DNA of 64,000 bases from Andrena cerasifolii (taxonomy: Eukaryota > Arthropoda > Insecta > Hymenoptera > Andrenidae), in NCBI RefSeq assembly GCF_050908995.1, contig NC_135126.1, positions 15,376,001 to 15,440,000 on the forward strand. Direction: 5' to 3'. The notes under the pieces were generated by a model, which saw nothing but the letters and a program-made list of their open reading frames with translations, did no database searches and was not told the origin of the DNA. The stretch's first letter is position 1, and each line of letters starts with the position of its first letter. A program made the translations under genes and the position numbers. This document shows positions 48,759 through 59,400 of the stretch, one piece after another.

Positions 48759-50271
48759 GTAATAGTTTCTATCGCAGCTCCCACGTAAACGTACCCTTAG
48801 ATCGCCGCGTAACATTCTCCCGATTTTAGTAATCAGACGCCTGGAGAATGTATTATCAGTCTTGGCACTCGTCGAGCGAAGACCGTTATACAAATCCAAT
48901 CGCGTTCGATTGTCGCCAGTTTGTCTGCGCGCTCCTCTTTCCTTCCACTTGTTTACCGATACGTGGATAGACGCAGGCCTCCGATCGATCGACGCGGCTC
49001 GTTTAAAATTACCCTGCCGGGGAAGTGTACACGGCCCCCAGAGTCGTCTACACGGAGACCGTTCGTTTCTTCGACGCGGAATAAAAAGGGGGGCTCGAGT
49101 GTTCTTCGTAAAACGGCTGGAAGCATCCTTGGACCGCGACTAATGGAACGAAAGGACGAGCGGACGAACGAGCAAACGAAAGAACGACGGGGCGAATCAT
49201 CGATCGAGAAATTACGGAAGACTGACGGCACCCACCGCAGAAACGTCTTCCTCCTCGCTCGACATCCGATCCCCTTGCCCCCCCAATCCTCCCTCCACTT
49301 TTCTCTGGCACTTATTTGGCGATTAGGAGCAACGCGGCCGCGGCGGGACCACGCCAGAAGGAAGAGGAGCGATCGATTCGTTCGGTACTGCTCCATCGGC
49401 TTCGTCCACAGTCTATAGGAGAATCACGATGGAAACGAACGCCGCGGCCGTCGATCGCGCGCGGTTTCCCAGAGGGCCGGCAGGGTGGAGGAAACAGAGA
49501 TCGACGGGGGCGGCTGGTTGTACGCGTATTTGCCGTCGGAGGAAACTTTTGAAAAGGGTTTAAAGGCTAGAGCCTTTTGAAAGGATTGAAAGGGAGGTGT
49601 GTAGAAGGTGGCTGAGAAGGGTTGGAGGGCGGGTGGTGGCGGTGCGTGTCACAGTTTACGGGAGCTTCGCACGAGCACCGCGCCGATAGAAGAGGAGGGC
49701 GCGACCTCTCTTCGTCTCGTTAATTCTCGCGGAGAAAGCGCCGCGTGTCGCGGGGCGTTCGTTAGCCGACCGACGCGGATAACGCGGATTCCTATAAATT
49801 CGTCAGCCGCACTGCGACCGCCATCGATAGAAGAATGTGTCCTTTAATTACTGCTCCGACGAATGCGCTCGTTGCCGCCGAGCTCTCCGGCGACGTCGCT
49901 CCGCGCGGCGATTTCACGTGGTCGCTCGAAACTCGCCGCGATGTTCTGGGAACTGATCCTGAAGAGAGAAACTTGCTAGGTATGTAAGTAGGTAGTACTG
50001 TGAGGGGGATAGAAGTCGCACTACCCACAAGCTGAAATGTCACAGGGGTAGAGGGATGATTCCGCTCGCTCTGCTCAGTCCTATCCAAGAAATTCTTCTT
50101 TTAGGTTCTTAGCGGCTGACCATAGGGTAAACGCATCGATAAATGAACGCTTAATGAATGAAAACTATTATAAAATTATGCTTGCACCGCGATTGGCTCC
50201 ACGTGCTGCAAAAATTGTTTGGATATGAAGCAAGAAATTAAAAGAAGTCTCTAATTAATTAGCTGCTTACT
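48759..50271. other. GC-rich stretch without a recognisable gene
   Basis: CpG-rich sequence. Open frames of up to 165 codons overlap on both strands without domain patterns. Confidence 0.45.
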
Positions 50272-50275
50272 TTAA

Positions 50276-50782
50276 CCCTTCGTTGACACTCTGGGTGTGA
50301 ACCATCCATGAGCTGATTTTGAGGCTAAGTACCTTTTTTAATAAGTAGAACATCGTGGATATTCGTCGAATATCTGTTCTTTCAATTGCCAAAATAGCGT
50401 ACCTTCTGTAATCTATATAAATAAATACCTTTTTTCCAACGTCGACTTAGAAACTATTTTTTTTTCTCAAAATATTATATCTGACCAACAACTCTGCGGA
50501 TTTTTACTTCTGAAATTGAAATTTGTAAAAGTTACAATTTGTTGAAGAATTTTTCGTTTTTTCTTGACCTATGGTAATCGAGATTTTTTTTTAGAAAAAC
50601 TGTGGTAAAATTTTAATAAAAAAAATATTGAAATACATTCTAGAGACTTGAAATTGGCTCATGCTTTTTTTCATAACGATTGGATTCTTTAGAGGCGAAT
50701 TACAGTCGTTCAAATATTCCGCTGTGTGTGAGCCATCCAGTATGTCAAAGTTAATCGAAAAAAGAGGTGTGTCGACGAAGGG
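50276..50782. mobile_element. piggyBac-like MITE (CCCTTCGTTGACAC ends)
   Basis: The ends CCCTTCGTTGACAC (left) and CCCTTCGTCGACAC (right, on the opposite strand) bound a 507-bp AT-rich noncoding element with TTAA on both sides (50272-50275 and 50783-50786). It is the third CCC-starting TTAA element in the window. The motif GTGTGAACCATCC near the left end has a partner, TGTGAGCCATCC, near the right end in direct orientation. Confidence 0.88.
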
Positions 50783-50786
50783 TTAA

Positions 50787-52420
50787 TAACCGAAATTCGC
50801 AAAAATATCGAATATATAGACTCTATATCTTCGACATTTTTGCGAATTTCGTTCCCAATTTTTCAGGAACATTCATGACATATCAAACACTGAAAATAAG
50901 AAGAATTTTTTTTATCTTTTTCGCATACTTCGGTATATGCCCCCCCTTAAATGTTAAAAAAATAGTCCTCGAAAATAAAAATTCCATTTTTATTGTTCGC
51001 CTTCATAAACAAAAAGTGTTCTAGAAAAAAATTGAGGGAAAAAAAGTTTTTTTTTTTTAGTTTTTCGGACTTTTTTCCAAAACCGTTTGTCGCACGAGAA
51101 AAAGTAATACAACATAAAAGATGCTCCTTGTCCGGATCTACAACTTTTGTTTGACTCATTTTTTTATTCAATCAATAACTTGGAGGATATTATATTAAAT
51201 CGACTTCCCGTGCTGTTAAATAATGTTTAAGGGCCCAGGGGCACCCTTTCCCGTTATTCGATCGAGCTCAAACCTTTACACGGATTTTTTTTAATTATTT
51301 GGAACTACTCTGGAGGGTGCCCCGAAGAAAATCTTGAAAAAAATTTTACCAAGTGTAAATAAGTGCCACCCTACTACGCATCCATAGGGACTCGTTTCAC
51401 CGATTACAACCGATCAAGGATGGTTCCGGCCTCGAAGCACGGTAATCCGATTGAAATACGCTGTTTGTGCGCCACAGAAAACTCTGCGAGTCCGCAAAGA
51501 GAGAGAGAGAGAGGGAGGGCTGCTCTGGAGTGAAAAAAACAGAGGCACTGCGAAAACTCGGTAACAAGAGGCCGAAGGGGCCCGGCTCTCGGAGCTCTAG
51601 CTCCGTGTAAAACAGCCGCCGTTTAAAACTGTAAATAGGATAACGACCCTCGTGTCCCACGGGCGGAAAGGAGGACGCGATGAATATCATCTGTAATTCC
51701 GTTAATGGATCGTACAGCGAAATTCGCCCCAGAATCGTCAAAGGACCACCCCCTGGCGACGCGGCGCGACCCGTCCCGCATTTAAATATTATTCGAGGAC
51801 CGCGCTTCCACCCGACGTTCCTCTTTGCATTCTCGCCAATTGACCCTGCTTTATCTATTAATACTTGCGCTTCGTAGAAGCGGCTCGGTTTTTCCCCGAT
51901 AACCGCCCCTCCTGTCATCTTTTAATTACTCGTGGAGCACGATCCACTCGCGAACGTCGCGGTCGGCGCGCGGCGTGCCCTTTCCTTCGATCCTCCGATT
52001 AGAGGATTCCTCTTGCCGAGGACACCGAAGCGCTGAAGGGGTGTCTAGAGGGACTGCAGCATCGGGCCCCACTTTCCAGGAGGGCCTCGTTCTTAGCCTT
52101 CCATTTATGTAAAAAGATATTTCAATGAAATTTCGTTTACTTCTTCCCTTTCGAAATAATTAGAAATCGCAGTAAAAGTTTATTTTAAAATACAATACCT
52201 TTCCGATGTTTGTCTTTTAATACGATATTATTTATTTGGAAATCGTTATTCTTCGTTACGATTAAATGTTATTCAACTTTACTCAGATTAAATTTCAATT
52301 TTTGAAGATCTACTTATTTTATTGCACGTTTTATTCCAAATTTTTTGTACATACATATAAAATTACCTACACGGTAACAACAGGGTCCTCCGTCTGCAAC
52401 GATTCGCTGTTTGTTCGCAG
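50787..52420. other. AT-rich flank and end of the long intron
   Basis: It includes a 61-nt hairpin (16-bp perfect arms, 50791-50806 with 50836-50851) and AT-rich sequence to about 51380 that looks repeat-derived. A GC-rich part follows to about 52100, then an AT-rich, T-rich run leading into the 3' splice site at 52419-52420. No gene is seen. Confidence 0.5.
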
Positions 52421-54694
52421 GTGAACGGGCAAGACGTATCGAACTCCAGTCACGAAGATGCGGTGCGTTGCTTTCAATCGGCCCAGGAGCCGATCATCGT
52501 GGAGGTGCTCCGGCGGCAATCGGTGCAGAGTCAGCGAAACGCGTGGAAGGAGCAGCCGCACGAGAAGAGCGAGGCGGTCGAGGAGCGAACCCCGGAGCCG
52601 GCGAAGAAGGAGCACGCGGTGAACGCTTGCCCGACCCTCGTGTCGACCGCGGTGCAGACCGACTGGGCCGGCTTCCTCGAGGAGGAGCTGCCCGCCAGCG
52701 TCGACGAGCAGACCAACGACAGCTTCGAGGACTTCCTAGCGCACGACATTGACTTCGAGGTATCGCGCAGTTGAAAGTTTGTGAAAGGATTTTGACGCGA
52801 CGCGACCGTCTAGTCTCCATTCGGAGGGCGCGACCGGAGCTCCGCTGACGCGAAACGATTTTGCAGGAAGTGACGCTGCGGAAAACGGGGAGCGCGGAGA
52901 AACTGGGGCTGACGGTGTGCTACAGCTCCGGCTCCGGCAGCGAGGACGTCGACACGGAAGTTTATATCTCGGAAATAGTTCCTGAAAGTCTCGCGGCGCG
53001 AGACGGCCGTCTCCGGGAGGGCGACCAAATCTTGAGGGTGAGTTGTGGATTCCTGCTTGCTACCGGACGCGATGGGAATTACGAGAGTTTCGTAACCGCC
53101 CTCTAAAACTGCTCTAGGTTTATACGGTACGCGCGCAGCTCGATCGCTTCTTAGATGGGGGGGCATCTACTTGTATCAGGCTACTCGCGAGTATCGGCAA
53201 GGGGTATCGAAGATTTTAAAGTTGCAAGCATCGGGCGTTGCTCGATCGTCGTCGACGCGGACTAGTCGACCTGGCTGATTCGATTACCGGAGCGGAGGGC
53301 GACAAGAGGCGACCCCGTTAGGAGAGCTCGTCGCGCGCTTTGCTCCTCGCGATTTCCTTCCAACCTGCTACCCTCCTAATCTCGTTAGGGCGGATTGTAA
53401 TTACGGACAAAGTAGTCGACTTAAGGGAAATCGGATGGAAAAACGGGCGACCTGGGTCCACAGATTTCTTCCCTCGATCCGTCTGTCGGGGAATGTCTTT
53501 GCGCCCTGCTGTTCCTTCCGCGCGAATTCATCATCCTTCCGGTATGCCCGTTGCTTGCCTCTCGATCGCGCCACTCCCATCTGGGGCTGATCGTTTCCAT
53601 CGCGACTCCTTCCGATCGATCACCGATGGACGCTCACCGGGGCTCCGGAGGAACGTAGCACTGAGCTGGCGGGGTTGTTTCAGGTAAACGGGAAGGACGT
53701 GGCGAACAAAGAGCAGACGGAGAACCTGTTCGCCGAGACGAAGAGCGCGGTGACCATTCTCGTCAGCCGGTGTCTCTATCAGGTAAATTTCCAGCGGACT
53801 TTCAGTTTTAAATAGCCCGAGAGATTATCTCAGCAGCGAGGTAGATAACACGTTTCTGCGAAATGCTTGCAGGACGACGAGTACGAGGACCGGCGCACGT
53901 ACCGGCAGGTAAGGAGCCTTTCGCCCCGAGAACCTTATCCCTCGCTGTTCTCCTCTTTGATGACGGTGGGTGTCTGTGTTTAGGAATCGCCGCCGTTGTC
54001 CCCGGAGCACCTACCCGCGTATCAGAACAGCCTGATCGAGCAGCTGATCCGGCAGCAGCAGCAGCAGACGGAGGAGCGGACCAAAGAGATGGAGGAGAAC
54101 GTTTCCATGCTGAAGGCGCTGCCTCCGGTCCCCTCTCACACCTCTCAGCAGCAAGCGCCGGGCAACGTGTTCTCCACGACCACCTCGTCCTCGACCTGCT
54201 CCTCCCAGAACTCGCAGAAGTCTTCGCCGCCGCATCACGGAGACGATCGCAAGCAGTGGATGCAGGAGACGGTGAAGAACTGCTCGAAGAAGATGGAGAA
54301 CCTGTGCGTGCGCGGGCAGCAGTCGGTGAAGCTGGCCGACGCGTACTCGAACCGCGTGTGGAGCGAGACGGAGCACATTTATGAGACCATACCGGAGTCT
54401 GACAGCGAGCCGATCTACTCGTCCCCGTACGAGCATCAGCGCTGGACGCAGGCCGCGGCGACCACCACCATGACCACCACCGTCACGACGATCACAACGA
54501 ACCAGGCGAACCAGACCAGGTGGCATTCCTCCTCCAAGAGCAACAGCTCGGGCGAGGAGAAGGACAGCTCGAGCGCCTACAACACCGGCGAGTCGTGCAA
54601 CAGTAACCCGTTGACGCTGGAGCTTCACCAGGGCGAGAAGGACCATCACAGAAGCACCTTGGTGCTCTGTCCGCCGAAAGTGCAGACGATGCAG

Positions 54695-54729
<35 letters not shown>

Positions 54730-55799
54730 ACAGCAGAAGGTGGGCTGCACGTGCCCGACGAGCAAGCAGGCTAGAAATCAAACCGTGAGAAAAACCTCGA
54801 GCTCCCATCATCACAAAGACCGCGGAGACTCCACGACTACCGCTGCCATGCCCGCTGACACCATGTACACGAACATGGCCAATCTTCAACAGACGATGCT
54901 GCTGCAGCAGCAGCTGTTCAAGCAGGCGCTGAGCCAGAGGAACTGGACCACAGCGAACCAGAGGGAGGTGACCAGCACCGCGAAGAAGTCCAAGTCCCAC
55001 GGGAACTTTCAAGCGCCGAATCTCACGCGGTACCAGTTCGTCGGCAGCCAGCAAGTGTGCACGTCGACCGCCTGGGTGCCGCCCGAGGACAAGGGGGGCG
55101 ACGTGCAGATGGAGTGGAAGGTGAAGAGGAGAGCGGACGGGACGAGGTACATCGCCAGGAGGCCGGTGAGGAATCGTATTCTCAGGAACAGGGCGATCAA
55201 GATATCCGAGGAGCGAGCCGGCCACAGCACGGAAGACGACACCATGTCGGAAATAAAGGTAGGAGGCTTCGAGTTTCCTTCCGCGGAAACGCTTGCTTTC
55301 ACTGTAGTTGAAACCAAGTCGAGTAAGAGGTCTCCTAATACTCTGTCGCGAGTCCACGAGCCACCACGGGAAGATAGAACCTGCTCCCACTGTCCCTCGT
55401 CTCCCACTCGTGTCCCGTTCGGCTTGGATTGCACGGAGGATCGTTCTGTTGCAGGTCGGCAGGTACTGGACCAAGGAGGAGCGCAAGAGGCAACTGGAGC
55501 GCGCCCGCGAGCGCAAGCAGAGGCAGCAGGAGCTGGTGCTGCAGCAACAGCAGCAGCAACAGCTGCAGCTGCAACAGACCAACGAGCTTCTCGCGTGCGA
55601 GCACGTGGACGAGAAGCTGGCCAAGAAGCCGCTCAACATCGTCGAGCTCAGCCACAAGAAGATGGCTCGCAAGAAGAACACCTTGGACGACTTCACCACC
55701 GTGCAGGAGATGCTAGTGCACGGGAACAGGGTGGGCGGAACAGGGGGCCCCGGACCTGGGGGGAAACTGATGGGCCTTCTGTCGGTCACCACGGTCTGA
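52421..55799 (+). CDS. PDZRN3/4: PDZ and RING domain protein of the PDZRN3/PDZRN4 family, 3' part (6 exons)
   Basis: Exons: 52421-52759, 52867-53037, 53684-53782, 53873-53908, 53984-55258, 55455-55799. All are phase 0 with GT-AG sites, giving 754 visible codons. Residues 1-33 are the second half of PDZ1 (VNGQDV; helix B starts with His, as in class I PDZ domains). A linker with STAVQTDW follows. PDZ2 spans residues about 114-203 (binding loop KLGLTV, then GDQILRVNGKDV). Residues 216-640 are low-complexity with polyQ. They also carry KDSSSAYNTGES and NPLTLEL, then MEWKVK and RPVRNRILR, which match vertebrate PDZRN3/4. The last exon (GRYWTKEERK, LNIVELSHKK) completes the LNX3-homology region and ends in -TTV, a class I PDZ ligand. 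Family members are membrane-associated RING E3 ubiquitin ligases acting at synapses and in Wnt signalling (established for vertebrates). The RING and first half of PDZ1 are not visible and must lie upstream. Confidence 0.93.
53873..53908 (+). other. 36-nt micro-exon of the PDZRN gene
   Basis: Twelve codons (DDEYEDRRTYRQ) lie between a TTGCAG acceptor and a GTAAGG donor, right after PDZ2. Both flanking introns are short (90 and 75 bp) and phase 0, so the exon can be skipped or included without changing frame. Its acidic content parallels the acidic segment that follows PDZ2 in vertebrate PDZRN3. Confidence 0.75.
54692..54736 (+). repeat. Polyglutamine tract (CAG/CAA)15
   Basis: Fifteen consecutive Gln codons, mixed CAG and CAA, in the large exon of the PDZRN gene. 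The CAA interruptions would limit slippage. A shorter Gln-rich stretch encoded near 55540-55570 suggests a general Gln-rich tendency in this protein. Confidence 0.95.
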
Positions 55800-56157
55800 A
55801 CGGAGTTACCCAGCGAATCACTTGACACCCGACTAATCCTTTCCCGCTGTATGTCTGCCAGCCTCGCGATCGCTCTTGATCGGTACGCGTGCGGAGATGT
55901 ACGCTCAGAACTGCCATTCGACGATCCTATTCGTGTTAACTGTCCCTCAACGATCTCCTCCGTCGTTCGGGCCACGAACTCGGCGGTAGAATCGAGTCGA
56001 CGTAGATGTAGCCCGAGCTCGCCTGGGCCTCGGTTGTAAATATTTATTATGTAACGAGTATGTATACATATGAATGTACGTATGTAGATTATTTTACACG
56101 AGCCAAGACTATTCTCTGGACGAAAGATAGAATGAGTACGCCTTTGTAGATATGTAC

Positions 56158-56163
56158 AATAAA
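56158..56163 (+). terminator. Poly(A) signal of the PDZRN gene
   Basis: AATAAA lies 359 bp after the TGA stop and is followed by a GT-rich stretch (TGGTCTTGTGT), as expected for a cleavage site near 56180. Confidence 0.7.
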
Positions 56164-56393
56164 TGTGACGATGGTCTTGTGTATAAATGAAAGTCGACGG
56201 TTTCCCATTGGGGCGCGAGAGAATATACTCCTCGAGCTATATACTCAGCAACCGAAAGAGAGATTCTTGAAACTGCATTAAACACGAAGCAACTGTGTCC
56301 GTCAACTTGCCCACCGTAAAGAAATTCGATCACACGAACCTTCGGTGGGACAGGCTCGAGACAGAGAGAAAAGACATAGAAAGAGTTGCATAT

Positions 56394-56399
56394 TTTATT
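56394..56399 (-). terminator. Poly(A) signal of IPO9
   Basis: On the minus strand AATAAA begins 47 bp after the TAA stop. The 3' untranslated region is therefore very short, and the two convergent genes end about 200 bp apart without obvious overlap. Confidence 0.65.
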
Positions 56400-56445
56400 A
56401 TGAAAATCAAAAATTTGATCATCAATATATATATCTATTCATCCA

Positions 56446-59400
56446 TTACATGAACGACGCGTTGATGTTTAAACTGCTTAGAACTTTACGTTCCAGAATA
56501 TTCAGGTGCTGCACGTACGCTGGAAAACAATGATGGGTGGAGAAGTTCAGCAGGAAGTCCCGTAAATATTGGATAAGGTTCAAGTGGTAGATGGAGTCTT
56601 GTAACATGTCCGGGTCACCTTCTTCGTTGTCCACCTCGGTCGCCGCCTCTTCCAATACTAACAGAGAAACGTGTAAATTATTCGCGTCTTCTTTGTACAC
56701 CGTTCAATCTGCCCGCGAGACTTAGCGCTGAATTTTGTACTGTTACGCGTTAGAGATCGATAAAACACACACGTACATAGTATGACGTCGTAGCCCGGAT
56801 CTAGGTAAGCGTTGTCGTCGCCGCCTTCCTCGTCGTCATCGGATTCCTGCGCGTTTAAACACCGATTTACCACCTCTAAGCTTCCCCGCACCCCAACTTT
56901 GTAAAATAAATATCAAACTTGTTACTGACGCTCGAGTCCTGATTGGCAGCGACTGCTTCGATGTCGTTCGACAATTCGTTGATGATCAGCTTGAATATCT
57001 TGGCCAGGACCGGTATCGTGGTCCACTCATAAGGCTGCGCCGCGGCTTTACTCCTGGTCCTCACGCCCTCCTCGTTCCCTGTATAGGTTTTCGTAACTTT
57101 AGTTAGCCGCTCGCTGTTTCTAAAGAAATATTTTGTCGATATCTATTACTCGAATACATGTATCAGACGCTCCCCCGTATGAGAACTACTTAGGCGTTCG
57201 GTCGTTTCACTTGTCGAAATTAAAACAGGTGGCCAAAGTGTCGTGTTAATTCAAAAGGGCGTATCTGGTCAAAAGGTGGTTCTGAGATAAATGGACTTTT
57301 AGTATTTTGTGTTACGCCATCGGTATTTTATATAAATCGGTTCGGGTTAAATATTAAATCTGGATAAAAAGGTATCTAAATATTTCTGACGAACCCGTAA
57401 AATATTTCATAAACTCCAAAGGAGACTTTGCTAGATACCTGCGCCCAAAATCAGGCATCGATTTCACATACGTCCGAAATATAAACTGTTACATCTTCAG
57501 TCTCGATGCAATGGCTGTTTTATTTAATATACATATAAACTAATTTTGTGCTACCTGGCGGCAATAACTCAATTTAAGCGAAAGTTGCAGATACGCCCTT
57601 TCGAATTAACACTGTAATCTTATCACAGTCCCGACACTTTACAAACGTCAGTGTTAACTCCTATTCGTTACAAGCACCGACCGCAGCGGTTCGAATTCAG
57701 TGGCGAGTCCACGTACCTGAAAATATCCGATCGCCCCTGACGGTGATCTCATTCAATCGACTGTCGCCGTGAGTGACACCGTGCTCCAGCAATTTGCAAA
57801 GCGCGACCGTTGCCACTTTGCGGTCGTATCTGTCGATGAACAGGTGTTGCCTGCTGACCCACTCGGTGAGCACGAAGGCGAGCGCGCTCTCCCCCGTCGG
57901 GCCGGGCACGGTGGATAGAAAGTTGAGCATCGCGTCGAACTCGGTGTTTATCAGATGAGTGTATATCATTAGGAGGCCCTGTATCACGGACAAGTTCTCC
58001 GCCCGTTGCATCTTGCTCAGCACAGCCTTCAGTAACAAATCCAGATTCTCCCCCAACGAACTACCCGCTTTCCTGATCAGCGTCGTCACCAATCGCCCGA
58101 TGAACATGCCCGTGAACTCGTTCGACTGCGAGGTATCGCGCGTTAAAGATCCAATTCGATCATCGGGGAACGCTAACGAGGAAATAATGAGCGGTACTAC
58201 TACCTGTGGGTCCAGCAGTCGAGCGACTATTTGCAGTATGTATTGCAAACCAGTCTGGCCATCGCTGTCTCGATGATTGATGACTTGTCGATCGGCGACG
58301 GACAAGTAAGTACGTATCACCTTACCACCGCTGGGCAGTGTTTCGTTATCTTCTGAATTCAGGATACAGTGGCACGCGGCGGGGAACGCAGTCTCGATCA
58401 GAGCACTGCTCAGTGGTCTTGGGGAGTATTGCACCAGGACTTGCAAAACATCCAACGCCACGTCCCGACAGCTTTCTGCGAGAGAAAGAGAAGCATTCAG
58501 CTCGACGCGTTTTGCTGGCAAAGATTTTTCGAAGATAGAGAGAGATACTTACCATCCTTGGACTTGTCCCTAGGCGTCACGGCCATCATGCTTGTCAACG
58601 TTGGTATCAAACGAGTCTGTAACGGTCCTATGCAGTCCGGATTCTGGGTTAAACTTTTGAATATGTCTTGGCACAGATCTAGGATTATGGGGTCGCTATA
58701 AAATTTCAGGAACACAGCAATGGTCAATGGGCAGATTTTGCTTTCCACCGAGGCGGTGAATGCTTTATCCAGCTGGACAGACGAAGAACAGAGCTGGATG
58801 TAAAGTGAACAGTACAGCGTGGGAGAGGATGAAACTCATTGCATACTAATCGATATTACCGAGACCAACACTTGGAAAGTCTCCATGACTAGAGTCAAAA
58901 TCTGGGTGGACGGTTGACTGGTTAAATTGAACAGTCCCTGGAATATGTTGGGCAAATGGGATCGTATAATATTGCCGATGGTGTTGTTGGTTTCCGTGGT
59001 AGAAGCTTTGCAGAACCAATAAATCGCTTTCACCGCGCTAATGCGGATACAAGGTGGTTGGTTCTCCTGTAAGCCGTTGACCGTTGCCTCGAGGAACCGT
59101 GAGCTCATCTCTGGCGGCATTATCTCGACGTACTTGCCGCCAACGCATAAGCAACGACCGAGCAGCAACGGCGGTGCCCCTGATGGTTTCCAAGCACAAA
59201 AGTCAGAAGCTTAAACGTAGCCGCATGAGAAGCGAGACTTTCTTTTCCACATACCTGAATCATTTAAAGTAGCTAAAACGACTGTATCTAAAAATCTAAT
59301 AATATCGAACTGAAGGACGCCAGCCGTATGCTTCTTAACAACATCGTCCTTTATTTTGCTCATCGCCAGGATAGAAGACTCGCGCAGCTTCCACCACGAT

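Larger units (their letters stand above)
1..52420 (+). other. Long exon-free upstream region, probably intron of the PDZRN-type gene
   Basis: The first recognisable exon of the PDZRN gene starts at 52421 behind a clear 3' splice site, inside its first PDZ domain. No stretch before it, on either strand, reads as a RING finger, a PDZ GLGF-type loop or any other family I know. The simplest reading is that most or all of this region is one intron of at least 52.4 kb, though its left part could be intergenic. Unique-looking sequence here is GC-rich and CpG-rich. The long open frames in it look like chance products of that composition, since they show no conserved motifs and overlap each other in several frames. 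AT-rich islands within it are mostly transposons, listed separately. Confidence 0.6.

Noticed and set aside
1..52420. Search for RING and first-half PDZ1 exons of the PDZRN gene
   Set aside because: No Cys/His RING spacing, no GLGF-like loop and no second GDQIL-type segment were recognised on the plus strand. Short exons could still have been missed.
54011..55975. 654-codon open frame on the minus strand
   Set aside because: It is the antisense shadow of the large PDZRN exon. The Leu-rich runs are the complement of CAG/CAA and similar codons.
58126..58203. Reading the 26 stop-free codons as ordinary IPO9 coding sequence
   Set aside because: They have good GT-AG borders, and their removal restores alignment with IPO9 homologues. 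They are kept only as a possible retained intron.
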